Shown: positions 26,401 to 33,672 of the stretch, piece by piece | Position numbering within the stretch: the stretch's first letter is position 1 | Layout: the number at the start of each line of letters is the position of its first letter | Origin: Desulfarculales bacterium UBA696 | GTDB lineage: Bacteria > Desulfobacterota > Syntrophobacteria > Syntrophobacterales > Syntrophobacteraceae | Direction of reading: 5' to 3' | NCBI GenBank assembly: GCA_002298995.1 | Contig: DBMO01000035.1 | Location: 54,089-95,621, forward strand | Length of the DNA: 41,533 nucleotides | Made by a program: the position numbers and the translations under genes | Notes under the pieces: model-generated | What the model saw: only the letters and a program-made list of their open reading frames with translations | The model's database searches: none | What the model was told of the DNA's origin: nothing

Positions 26401-26996
26401 ACCATTACGCCCTTGGGACTTCCCGTGGAACCGGATGTGTATTGGAGGACAGCGAGGGAATCAGCGCCAATGGGAGGTTCTTGCCAGGCATTTGCCAGGT
26501 CGTCGGAAATGGTGTCCGTTGGTATCCATTGGAGAGCCGTCAGCCCGGGAGTCTGGTCTATTTGCCGCCTGTACTCTTCCAGGGTGGAAGCCGTGGTGAG
26601 CGCGACTTTTGGTCCCGCGTCGGCTACCGTTGCCGCGAGGCGCGCCAGGAACTGGTTGGAATGTGGGGGATAGGTTGGCACGGCGACCATGCCCGCACAC
26701 TGGCACCCGAAGAATGCGGCGGGAAACTCGGTGCCCGGAGGGTAGAGTAAAAGGACTCTTTCTCCCGGAGAGAGGCTAGATTGGAGATGCGCTGCAATGG
26801 CGAGCGCCCTCCGTTCCAGTTCACGATATGTCAGGCTGGTTTCTTGTGATTCTCCATCCTTAAGATAGGTGAAGACGGTTTTTTCTCCATGCTCTTGAAC
26901 CCTCCGGCGCAGCATGTGAATCAGGCTAGACATTCCTTGCTCGCACAGTCTTGATCCAGAGCTGCCTCGATTAGCATGGATTGAGTCGTCTTTCAT
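23433..26996 (-). CDS. Trifunctional FAAL-ACP-alpha-oxoamine synthase
   Basis: A 1,187-residue fusion. Residues about 22-615 are a fatty-acyl-AMP ligase (P-loop YTSGSTGSPKG near 186, FAAL block SWEVAFNGAEPVRGETL, C-terminal K568 in TTSGK). Residues about 640-723 are an acyl carrier protein (GIDSL, S682). Residues about 755-1170 are a PLP-dependent alpha-oxoamine synthase (VDEAHSVGVLG; lysine K1012 in TLSKSFASCGGY), the fold of serine palmitoyltransferase, KBL and BioF. The domain order suggests activation of a fatty acid, loading on the cis ACP, and decarboxylative condensation with an amino acid to a long-chain aminoketone. It is convergent with the megasynthase operon. The start is uncertain: ATG 26996 is used; ATG 26933 and TTG 27071 are alternatives, none with an ideal ribosome site. 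Confidence 0.9.
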   Translation of the reverse strand: MKDDSIHANRGSSGSRLCEQGMSSLIHMLRRRVQEHGEKTVFTYLKDGESQETSLTYRELERRALAIAAHLQSSLSPGERVLLLYPPGTEFPAAFFGCQCAGMVAVPTYPPHSNQFLARLAATVADAGPKVALTTASTLEEYRRQIDQTPGLTALQWIPTDTISDDLANAWQEPPIGADSLAVLQYTSGSTGSPKGVMVSHGNLLHNSSVIHAVFGHSQSSRGVIWLPPYHDMGLIGGIIQPVYAGADAILLSPVHFIQKPLRWLMAISRYKATTSGGPNFAYDLCVRKITPEQKSGLDLGSWEVAFNGAEPVRGETLLRFAAAFESCGFRQKAYLPCYGLAETTLIASGCDKISEPTFLQADVQALKAGRLALAAQDRGHDFKLVGNGGAPPDHEIVIVDPERQTLCRSDKIGEIWFAGPSVAQGYWNRPEDSEQTFRARLADKREGPFLRTGDLGFIHAGQLFVTGRLKDLIIIRGLNHYPQDIERTVERSHEALRAGGGAAFAVEVGDEERLVVVQEVERRYIRKLDAEEVIGAIRQSVSREHGIQAYAVLLLKTSSLPKTTSGKVQRHLCREHFVQGSLNVVAECVGYSQKVEPKIPCLAWEEFRPGHVRADTSIANPLKTCTLKVGGFESEDMGTEAASEFVRAIESYISKKVADLLRISLSRVDVHRPLNTLGIDSLMAVELKMAIEEEMGIEFPVETLFLGAGISDLTAHVLWQRTSGRGLEAKDGPLGKLLSSGRQSGKPAKRVCTHGNAFQIQPECLPFEDYPEYRNLQRIMLAMKARGIDNPYFRVHDGANSNGAVAKGREFITFSRYNYLGMSGDPAVSQASKDAIDRYGTSVSASRLASGERPMHREIEHEIAGLIGAEDSLVFVSGHATNVTTIGHLFGKLDLIVHDALIHNSVLQGCQLSQATHLSFPHNDWQALDMILGESRPRYRRALVIIEGVYSMDGDIPDLPEFIKIKKRHGAFLMVDEAHSVGVLGKRGGGIGEHFGINPADVELWMGTLSKSFASCGGYIAGSGALIEYLKYTAPGFVYSVGMPPPNVAAALAAIRLLKKEPQRVTRLHELSGLFLMLARERGLDTGASSSGSPVIPVIVGDSLKALRLSQALLRQGIDALPMVYPAVPDNSARLRFFVNCTHTPEQIRFALDVVAPELEALQKVDNEKQRAALSLWDLPQEPVPL

Positions 26997-27236
26997 GCTG
27001 TTGTCATTCTTTCTTATTTGGTCGAAGAATTCCGTGGCTACAAAGGTAATTTCGAGGCTCTCCGTGGTCAATGGTAAGGCGCAATCGTGTCAATAGCACT
27101 CGAAGATGTCCGCTTTTCAAAGCACATGAAATGTCCGGTTGTCGATCATGGACTCTGCCGTTATGCTTCTATGTCTCGTGAGGGGATAGGGCAATGCTGG
27201 GGAGCAACCCGAGCACTCGCGGACGGACGGAGAAGA

Positions 27237-27268
27237 GGCGGGAGCTGTCGAGAGCTTCCGCCCTTTTT
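27237..27268 (+). terminator. Intrinsic terminator-like hairpin without an upstream gene
   Basis: GGCGGGAGCT and AGCTTCCGCC form a 10-bp stem with one G-U pair, followed by CTTTTT on the plus strand. No plus-strand gene is visible before it. It could end a small RNA transcribed from about 27080-27236. Confidence 0.5.
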
Positions 27269-27423
27269 CTCAACCTCAGGGAGGGGGGGAGAAATGGAAC
27301 GAGTTCGGGGTGAATGCCGATTCAGGTGCGTAATCCTAATCCACTCAGCATTCCATCGGCAAAAGGTCGTGCCCTTTATAAGCTTAAGCCAGGGTGAGCG
27401 CGGAGCGGCGCACAGGGTTTATC

Positions 27424-27453
27424 TTGACAAAAACGGAGGCGGAATCGTATATT
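27424..27453 (+). promoter_or_regulatory. Sigma-70 promoter of tRNA-Lys
   Basis: TTGACA at 27424-27429 is followed, after 18 bases, by TATATT at 27448-27453. Transcription would begin near 27460, about 20 bases before the mature tRNA. Confidence 0.75.
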
Positions 27454-27479
27454 GAGCGGATATTCAAAAGATGACGTGT

Positions 27480-27555
27480 GGGCCGTTAACTCAGTAGGTA
27501 GAGTATCTGCCTTTTAAGCAGAGAGTCGCGCGTTCGAGTCGCGCACGGCCCACCA
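27480..27555 (+). tRNA. tRNA-Lys (TTT)
   Basis: A 73-base cloverleaf plus encoded CCA. The acceptor stem is GGGCCGT/ACGGCCC. The anticodon arm CTGCC-TTTTAA-GCAG places TTT in the 7-base loop, giving Lys. The T-arm contains GTTCGAGTC. A strong promoter lies just upstream and a terminator 43 bases downstream, so it is a single-gene transcript. Confidence 0.96.
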
Positions 27556-27597
27556 CTTTAGCAGCCTGGGTACCATTTTGAATAATTTTGAAATTCA

Positions 27598-27619
27598 GCC
27601 CCATTTGGGGCCTTTTTTT
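27598..27619 (+). terminator. Intrinsic terminator after tRNA-Lys
   Basis: GCCCC-ATTT-GGGGC forms a short perfect stem, followed after one C by seven T residues. Confidence 0.8.
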
Positions 27620-28087
27620 GAGCTGCCTCGGGGATTGATGCCGGCATGTCACATAACCCGCTGAAAGCCGTCAGACCGGCTCCATCGTCGAATTAATCTC
27701 CTGCAACCGCCCCCCCTTATAATGCGAATCCATAATAAATGTATCTTACTCAAACAAATCTACCCTCCATGGGGCCGGATCATTTACTCATAAATTACGG
27801 CTTTTCCGGGTTAGAATACCGCATTCACCCTAGTGGCTTAAAAAGGCCCCAAGAACGGTTTCGAGAATTATAGCGTCGGATAATTTTACATTTATGTATT
27901 TCATGTAAGTATCTGAAATTCAACGGCAACAAGGATTTCATGGCAAATTGTAAATTGCAAAGAATCGGCATACTTTACACTTTCAAAAAGGAAAGCTGAG
28001 CGTGGGAAAATTCTTCCCCAGATCCTGCCGGATTTTTACTCTGTAAATTCAGACTGTTAACAGCGGCAATAGATAAGTTCCCATTGC
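27620..28087. other. AT-rich intergenic region upstream of the PEP-CTERM gene
   Basis: About 470 bases with lower GC than the flanks and no supportable ORF. It ends at a sigma-54 promoter. Binding sites for the bacterial enhancer-binding protein that such a promoter needs would be expected in the last 100-200 bases; candidates cannot be singled out by eye. Confidence 0.5.
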
Positions 28088-28103
28088 TGGCCCCCTTCTT
28101 GCA
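28088..28103 (+). promoter_or_regulatory. Sigma-54 (RpoN) -24/-12 promoter
   Basis: TGGCCCCCTTCTTGCA matches the 16-base sigma-54 consensus TGGCACGNNNNTTGCA, with the GG and GC doublets at the required spacing. It lies 93 bases upstream of the PEP-CTERM start codon. PEP-CTERM systems are known to be linked to the PrsK/PrsR two-component system, in which PrsR is a sigma-54-type activator, so the promoter type fits the gene. Confidence 0.75.
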
Positions 28104-28196
28104 AAAATATGCCGTCACAAGGCTGGCTAATCTGTATTTTTTGGCGATACTTTTTGAGCATCTGGATAATAGATCCAACAGAAGGAGACCACTTAT

Positions 28197-28856
28197 ATGA
28201 GAAGATCAGCGATAAAGGGCATGTTTTTCGGAGCACTCTCGGTGTTCCTGATTTTGGGCCTGGTGCCGGCGGCCAGCGCTGTGCCGACACTTACCCTCTT
28301 TGATGGGACGACCACTGTTATAGTTGCCGATGGCAGCGGACTAGACTCAAGTCCAATTGCCGGGGTGGTCGAATACAATAATTCGATAGGAAATTTTTTC
28401 GTCAATGTGACTACGGGCATAAGTTCCCCTGTTTTTGCCCCGGGCAGTATGGATTTGAATTCCATTGACGTTACCTCGACTGGTGGGCAGCTTACGATTA
28501 CTTTGTCCGATACGTTTAATTCCCTACCGGTAGGGTTACGTGGTGTGAATTTTGCGGTGGGCGGCACTATAGTTGGTGGAAATATAGACTTTGCCGTTTT
28601 CACTCAGGCCCCTGGCATCACCCTTATCGGTTCCTCTGGGCCCTTTGCAGGTCTGCCGTTCGACGGCAGTTTTTCAGGCAGCTTCAATAACCCTGGTGTT
28701 TTCACTCTCTTTGAAACCGCCCACATGACCTTCGACGGTTTTGGCACTACCAGCTTTGATGCATTTGTCCAGGTCCCCGAACCCGGAATCCTCATGCTGC
28801 TTGGCGCCGGTCTGGCGGGGCTGGGTCTTTTCAGAGTTAGGGGAAAAAAGAGCTAA
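28197..28856 (+). CDS. PEP-CTERM sorting domain protein
   Basis: A 219-residue exported protein. A Sec signal peptide spans residues 1 to about 28 (MRRSAIKGMFF...PAASA). The mature part is rich in Gly, Ser, Thr, Phe and short beta-prone segments and shows no catalytic motif. The C-terminus is a textbook PEP-CTERM tag: VPEPGILMLLGAGLAGLGLF, then RVRGKKS. The tag is a substrate of exosortase (EpsH/XrtA type), usually in bacteria that make exopolysaccharide or biofilm; no exosortase is in this window. GGAG lies about 9 bases before the ATG at 28197. A sigma-54 promoter precedes the gene and a strong terminator follows, so it is monocistronic. The mature sequence is not assigned to a subfamily. 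Confidence 0.92.
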   Translation: MRRSAIKGMFFGALSVFLILGLVPAASAVPTLTLFDGTTTVIVADGSGLDSSPIAGVVEYNNSIGNFFVNVTTGISSPVFAPGSMDLNSIDVTSTGGQLTITLSDTFNSLPVGLRGVNFAVGGTIVGGNIDFAVFTQAPGITLIGSSGPFAGLPFDGSFSGSFNNPGVFTLFETAHMTFDGFGTTSFDAFVQVPEPGILMLLGAGLAGLGLFRVRGKKS

Positions 28857-28890
28857 TACAAAATCTAGGCGGTTTATAAGATACTTGAAG

Positions 28891-28923
28891 AAGAGGTAAG
28901 GAAATCCCTTACCTCTTTTTTTT
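28891..28923 (+). terminator. Intrinsic terminator of the PEP-CTERM gene
   Basis: AAGAGGTAAGG and CCTTACCTCTT form a stem of about 10 bp around AAATC, ending in a run of T residues. Confidence 0.88.
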
Positions 28924-29664
28924 ATTCGCTTTTTGAGCCATTTACCACCGACTTATCGCTTATCTAAAATACTCAAAGCGCCCTCCGGCAAACAAGATTT
29001 TCCAGTTTCCGGTACGATAGAGATCCGAATAATAGTAAGGGTAGAACAGTGAAAGTCGCGCTCTCTGAAGTTTAGGTTTCCACCCTGATAGGGACACTCA
29101 AACCTTATGTATCTCGCGGCAACTTCAGCTGATTAAATCCCGTTGCTCTGGCATCAGAAGATATAATATTTCCAATCGTTTACTATGGATACGACTTTGC
29201 TGGTGCTCTGCGGCGCCCCCATACTTCCAGCGTATTAGAAATTAAAAAATACCCTGTAATATGTACTTCGCTACTGTCATGAGTAGGTCCCTACCTTACA
29301 TAATACTCCCTCGGTTCACCAATTTTCCCTGATATTTACCCAGTTGCAAATTCATTGCAAAACTTTAATGTTGAGGCACTACAGAACCTCAATGTTGAGG
29401 CGCATTTCTCGTTTTTTACCCATGAGAAGGGTTCACACTCGCTGAGAAATTTCGAGTGTTGCCGGCCAGCCAGTCACTGATCGAATAAAATAGGCATTGA
29501 CAGCCCACCAACTCTTTTTCAGAGAGCTAAAGAGGGCTGTTTTCTACAGGCATCGAGCCGATGCCATGGGTTCGAAATACAGCAGCCAGCCTTGCAAAGC
29601 CAAAAAAGAGATGGAATTTCACCCGTTACACGAGAGTTATGAACAAAATTCCAGGAGGTCAAAG
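28924..29664. other. Long leader/intergenic region before multicopper oxidase
   Basis: About 740 bases of AT-rich DNA with no supportable gene. It contains a direct repeat and palindrome at 29367-29400. The frame of the oxidase is open back to 29497, but the strong ribosome site and Tat signal place the start at 29665, so 29497-29664 is probably leader. No clear promoter is seen. Confidence 0.5.
29367..29400. promoter_or_regulatory. Repeated AATGTTGAGG element with palindrome
   Basis: AATGTTGAGGC occurs at 29367-29377 and again from 29391. The second copy forms the palindrome CCTCAA-TG-TTGAGG at 29387-29400. Tandem half-site plus full site is a common operator layout. The element is about 265 bases before the oxidase start. 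It does not resemble the CueR or CsoR consensus sequences I know. Confidence 0.35.
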
Positions 29665-32010
29665 ATGGGCATCAGTAGAAGACAATTCATAAAGAGTTCG
29701 CTCACTACAGGAGCGATTGCAGCAGCAGCTGGCGGCATGGGGATTTTTGACCCGAGAAAAGTCTACCCATTCGCCCAGAGCACACAGATCCGAAAATTCG
29801 TGACCCACCTGCCGGGCGTGACTCCCGCGGGAGCAAATGAAATTGGTCAATATATTACGCTACTCCAGGGTGAAAGCAGGCAATTTGCAGGCCTGCAGAC
29901 CGACGTCTACAACATAGTGGCGAGCAAATTCTATCAAAAAATGCATCCCGATCTTCCGGGAAAGACAACATTTTACGGATATGCCGATCTATTGACACGC
30001 GATACCAAATATCTGGGCGGCGCAATTGTGGCTAGACGAGGGACGCCGGTCCTTCTCAATGCGACAAACTTGCTGCCGGCACAGCACTTTCTGCCGGTCG
30101 ATCCGACTGTGATGGCGGGCCCCAATGGCCTCATGGTAGGAGACCTTCCGCAGAACAGGATCGCAGTGCACCTCCACGGCGGGTTCTCCCCCTGGTTCAG
30201 CGACGGCACTCCCTTCCAGTGGTTTACCCCATCCAGCCCAAACAAGCGCGGACTGAGTTTTAAGAACGTTCCGGGCACTTCCCCGCCCCCGGGCACGACT
30301 ACTCTCTACTGGACCAATCAGCAGAGCGCCAGGATGATGTGGTACCATGACCACGCGATCGGACTTACGCGTCTTAACGCTTACGCCGGCATCGCCACGG
30401 CCTATTTCTTGACGGATGATTTCGAGCAGTGGCTGGGGGCAGGGGGGCTCCTCCCCATTGAAAGCGGGCCGGAAACCATTCCTGATTTTGACGGGGTAGT
30501 GGGGCTCCTGGGGGTTCCGCTTGTCATCCAGGATAAGACTTTCGTTGCAAGCAACATATTGACACAGGATCCCACCTGGCGCTGGGGCGCTCCGGGCAGC
30601 CTGTGGTATCCGCATGATTACGAAGTCAATATCTTCTCCAACGGGCAGGCCAACCCCAAAGGCAGGTGGGATTGGGGTCCCACGGTGAATTTCAATGTGC
30701 CGCCCTCGCCCCCCTCGGTGGGTACGATGCCGCTGCCCCCGGTCTCCTGCGTGCCTGAATTCTTCGCCGACACGCCCATGGTCAACGGCGCTCCATACCC
30801 GGTGTATGAGGTCGAGTCCCATCCCTATCGGTTCCGTATCCTGAACGGCAGCCAGGCCCGGTTCTGGCACCTTAACCTTTACAAGGAACTTGGGACAACA
30901 GGTGAAGCCGACTTGAGTGCGCCGGGTCCAGCGTTGTACCAGATCGCAACCGAGGGCGGCTTTCTGCCTGAAGTTGCCATTCATCCCAACGGCATACCTT
31001 GCCCGCTTGACCTCGTGGCGGACCCCACGGGAAACTCAGCGGTTCCGGACGGCCCCTTCAACCTGTTGCTGGCTCCAGCCGAGCGTGCCGATATACTGAT
31101 CGATTTTACCGGATGCGCTGGCCAGACTTTCATCCTGTATAGCGATGCCCCTGGTCCATTTCCGATGGGAGATGCCCGAAACGACTATTTCACCGGCGCC
31201 CCCGACCAGACTGCGTTCGGCGGCGCCCCGTCCACGGCGTCGGGGAAAGGGCCCAATACCCGGACCATTATGAAGTTCAATGTCACCATTAATCAAAATA
31301 ATGTTGGGATCGTGCTCGACAACGCCTGGCTTCAAAACATGAACATGGCTCTCGCCAACAATTTCAAGGGAAGTGCAGTCCAAAATCCGGGAGCCGCGCC
31401 ACAGCAGGAAGCGCTGCTGGCGCCCTGGAACCCGGCGACTGGTCAGTTCGAAATCCCCGGTGGGGTCAAGATTTACAACAAAACCCTCAATGAGGACTTC
31501 GACGAATTTGGCCGGTTGATCCAAAGGGGCGGAACGGATGTTTCGCTTGGCCTTAATAACCAGGGCTTGACGACTTTCTCACGGGGTTACCTCGACGCCG
31601 CCACTGAAGTTGTTCACGCGGGAGAAATCCAGGCTTGGGATTTCTATAACACTACCGGCGACACCCATCCCTGGCATTTCCACCTGGTAAATGTACAGGT
31701 TGTCGGGCGAGGCATCTATGCAATCAATCCGGTGACCGGCACCCCGCAGTTCGGTACCTTCACCGATCTGAGCGGCGCTCCCGGCAAGCTCACGCCTCCC
31801 GACATGAATGAAAGGGGTTGGAAGGAAACCGTTCGCATGAATCCGGGAGAAGTCACTCGGGTCATCATGAAATTTGACTTGCCCGTCTTACCGGCGGTGA
31901 TGGGCGATCCGAAAAGTCCACGGTTCCCCAACGGCCGTGAATACGTGCACCACTGCCACATCCTGGAGCACGAGGAACATGATATGATGCGTCCGCTGGT
32001 TGTTGTCTAA
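29665..32010 (+). CDS. Tat-exported multicopper oxidase (CotA/bilirubin-oxidase-like)
   Basis: A 781-residue three-cupredoxin oxidase that would couple oxidation of a substrate (phenolics, metal ions or bilirubin-like compounds) to reduction of O2 to water in the periplasm. The N-terminus MGISRRQFIKSS is a Tat signal with twin arginines. All copper ligands are present: HLHGG (H169, H171), YHDHA (H228, H230), HPWHFH (H668, H671, H673) and HHCHILEHEEHDM (H763, C764, H765, H769, axial M774). The long sequence between cupredoxin domains resembles CotA-type enzymes. The ATG at 29665 is fixed by AGGAGGTC 8 bases upstream; the frame is open further upstream without a ribosome site. A strong terminator follows, so it is transcribed alone. 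An O2-using enzyme in a presumed anaerobe may protect against oxygen or metals. Confidence 0.93.
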   Translation: MGISRRQFIKSSLTTGAIAAAAGGMGIFDPRKVYPFAQSTQIRKFVTHLPGVTPAGANEIGQYITLLQGESRQFAGLQTDVYNIVASKFYQKMHPDLPGKTTFYGYADLLTRDTKYLGGAIVARRGTPVLLNATNLLPAQHFLPVDPTVMAGPNGLMVGDLPQNRIAVHLHGGFSPWFSDGTPFQWFTPSSPNKRGLSFKNVPGTSPPPGTTTLYWTNQQSARMMWYHDHAIGLTRLNAYAGIATAYFLTDDFEQWLGAGGLLPIESGPETIPDFDGVVGLLGVPLVIQDKTFVASNILTQDPTWRWGAPGSLWYPHDYEVNIFSNGQANPKGRWDWGPTVNFNVPPSPPSVGTMPLPPVSCVPEFFADTPMVNGAPYPVYEVESHPYRFRILNGSQARFWHLNLYKELGTTGEADLSAPGPALYQIATEGGFLPEVAIHPNGIPCPLDLVADPTGNSAVPDGPFNLLLAPAERADILIDFTGCAGQTFILYSDAPGPFPMGDARNDYFTGAPDQTAFGGAPSTASGKGPNTRTIMKFNVTINQNNVGIVLDNAWLQNMNMALANNFKGSAVQNPGAAPQQEALLAPWNPATGQFEIPGGVKIYNKTLNEDFDEFGRLIQRGGTDVSLGLNNQGLTTFSRGYLDAATEVVHAGEIQAWDFYNTTGDTHPWHFHLVNVQVVGRGIYAINPVTGTPQFGTFTDLSGAPGKLTPPDMNERGWKETVRMNPGEVTRVIMKFDLPVLPAVMGDPKSPRFPNGREYVHHCHILEHEEHDMMRPLVVV

Positions 32011-32053
32011 CCTCCGGAAGACGCAACGAATAGCTTTACCTTAACCTTCAGGA

Positions 32054-32083
32054 AGCCCCCCGGAACAGCGGGGGGCTTTTTTT
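32054..32083 (+). terminator. Intrinsic terminator after multicopper oxidase
   Basis: AGCCCCCC and GGGGGGCT form an 8-bp GC-rich stem around GGAACAGC, followed by seven T residues. Confidence 0.92.
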
Positions 32084-32271
32084 CGTGCGCCCGGCAGGGC
32101 AAAAGGGTGCTGCGCCCCGTCCTGGGCGGTCTTAATTTAGGCGAAAGTTTCTCCAAAGCCGGTGGTGCTTATAAATCAAGGGAGTAGATTCGTCCCACGC
32201 CCAAGTTGACAGCTGCCAAGGGGCTGGATATTCTGCTGATTCAGATTAAACCCAATCCGAAGGAGTGGCGA

Positions 32272-33474
32272 ATGGACAAAAGCAATGACGTGGTCATGGT
32301 GGCGGCCGCGCGCAGCGCAATCGGAAAATTCGGCGGCGCCCTCAAGACCGTTCGGGCATCCAGGTTGGCCGCCCTGGTCATGCAGGAGGCTGTACGGCGA
32401 GCCGGCAACCTCGATGCGAATATTATCGACGAGATCATCATGGGGGATTGCGTCCAGTGCGCCGATGAGGCCAACACGGCGCGCACGGCGGCACTTCTTG
32501 CCGGAATACCTTTCCATGTTCCTGCCTATACGGTCCAGCGCCAGTGCGCGTCATCTATGGAAGCGCTCAACTCGGGCGCGCAGAAGATCCGAAGCGGCGA
32601 TGCCGAGGTCGTCCTGGTGGCGGGGGTCGAATCCATGAGCTCCGCGCCCTACTACATGTCAACCGCCAGGTGGGGAATGCGCCTCATGCACCAGGAGGTA
32701 AGCGATTCGGTCTGGGAGATACTCTATTCGGGAAGCCATGTTCTGGGCGAGCCCATGATAATGGGTATCACCGCTGAAAACCTCGCCGAAAAATATGGAA
32801 TCTCCCGCCAGGACCAGGACCAGCTTGCACTTGAGAGCCACAACAAGGCCGAGGCCGCAATCAAAGAAGGCCGGTTCAGGGCTGAGATCTTGCCCGTTGA
32901 GGTGCAGGTGGAAAAAGGCCGTATCGAGATTTTCGACCAGGACGAGCATCCGCGATTCGGCCTTACCGCCAATGACCTGGCAAAGCTGAAGCCGGCATTC
33001 AAACCGGATGGAACAGTCACGGCGGGCAATTCTTCGGGCATGAACGACGGGGCTGCGGCGGCAGTTCTCATGACCCGCAAAAAGGCGACGGAGCTAGGCC
33101 TAAGGCCAATGGGGCGCATTATAGCCCAGGCAGCCGCCGGGGTTGAGCCGCACCTCATGGGATACGGACCAGTGCCTTCGACGCAAAAAGCCCTGAAGAA
33201 AGCCGGGTTGAGCCTGAAGGATATCGGCCTGATCGAGGTAAACGAGGCGTTCGCCGCGCAGTACATAGCCTGTGAAAGGGCACTGGGCCTCGATCGCTCA
33301 ATCACCAACGTCAACGGAAGCGGCATAGGCCTTGGGCATCCGATAGGCTGCACGGGACTGCGGATAGTCGTCTCACTCATCCACGAAATGGCGCGAAGAG
33401 GCGTCGAACTTGGCCTTGCGACCCTGTGCGTCGGCGGCGGAATGGGTATGTCAACAATCGTTTCACTCGACTAG
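32272..33474 (+). CDS. Thiolase (acetyl-CoA C-acetyltransferase)
   Basis: A 400-residue thiolase that condenses two acetyl-CoA to acetoacetyl-CoA or runs in reverse in beta-oxidation. The catalytic Cys is C92 (QRQCASSMEA); the base residues are H356 in GLGHPIGCTG and C386 in LCVGGGMG. NEAFAAQ is also present. The length is typical and no export signal is seen, so it is cytosolic. The ATG at 32272 has AAGGAG 7 bases upstream; upstream in-frame residues are rejected. It is followed, after about 200 bases containing a long hairpin, by a CoA-transferase gene on the same strand. Together they fit short-chain acyl-CoA metabolism. Chain-length preference cannot be told from sequence. Confidence 0.93.
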   Translation: MDKSNDVVMVAAARSAIGKFGGALKTVRASRLAALVMQEAVRRAGNLDANIIDEIIMGDCVQCADEANTARTAALLAGIPFHVPAYTVQRQCASSMEALNSGAQKIRSGDAEVVLVAGVESMSSAPYYMSTARWGMRLMHQEVSDSVWEILYSGSHVLGEPMIMGITAENLAEKYGISRQDQDQLALESHNKAEAAIKEGRFRAEILPVEVQVEKGRIEIFDQDEHPRFGLTANDLAKLKPAFKPDGTVTAGNSSGMNDGAAAAVLMTRKKATELGLRPMGRIIAQAAAGVEPHLMGYGPVPSTQKALKKAGLSLKDIGLIEVNEAFAAQYIACERALGLDRSITNVNGSGIGLGHPIGCTGLRIVVSLIHEMARRGVELGLATLCVGGGMGMSTIVSLD

Positions 33475-33497
33475 ACGTGCTCTGATAACCCAAATTC

Positions 33498-33545
33498 AGC
33501 CATGCAGGTAAGGTCTGGCGTCCGCTTAACCTTACCTGCATGGCT
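33498..33545. other. Perfect 17-bp inverted repeat, long hairpin
   Basis: AGCCATGCAGGTAAGGT and ACCTTACCTGCATGGCT are perfect inverted arms of 17 bp with a 14-base loop. They lie 24 bases after the thiolase stop. No T-run follows, so it is not a classical intrinsic terminator. It may protect the 3' end of the thiolase mRNA, attenuate read-through into the CoA-transferase gene, or be a repeat element. Confidence 0.75.
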
Positions 33546-33672
33546 CTCACCCCGCATCCCACATCGCAACCCGCAACCCCCAGCGTCCTCTCCGAATTGA
33601 TTCCATTCTTCCCCATGTTTTGTTATTTTGTGTAAGTACGAATTAATCAAGCCTTCAGAAGCGGGTGCACAG

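Larger units (their letters stand above)
27072..27479. other. Intergenic region with orphan plus-strand hairpin
   Basis: About 400 bases lie between the FAAL fusion gene (minus) and tRNA-Lys (plus). An open frame at 27087-27455 has no recognisable protein features and crosses a terminator-like hairpin, so I do not call it. The region must hold the promoter of the FAAL fusion, not identified. Confidence 0.45.

Noticed and set aside
27087..27455. 122-codon plus-strand open frame between the FAAL fusion and tRNA-Lys
   Set aside because: Crosses a terminator-like hairpin and the tRNA promoter. No conserved features or good ribosome site.
28924..29496. Second sigma-54 promoter upstream of the multicopper oxidase
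   Set aside because: TTGCAA sequences occur near 29343-29360, but no GG doublet at the required distance precedes them.
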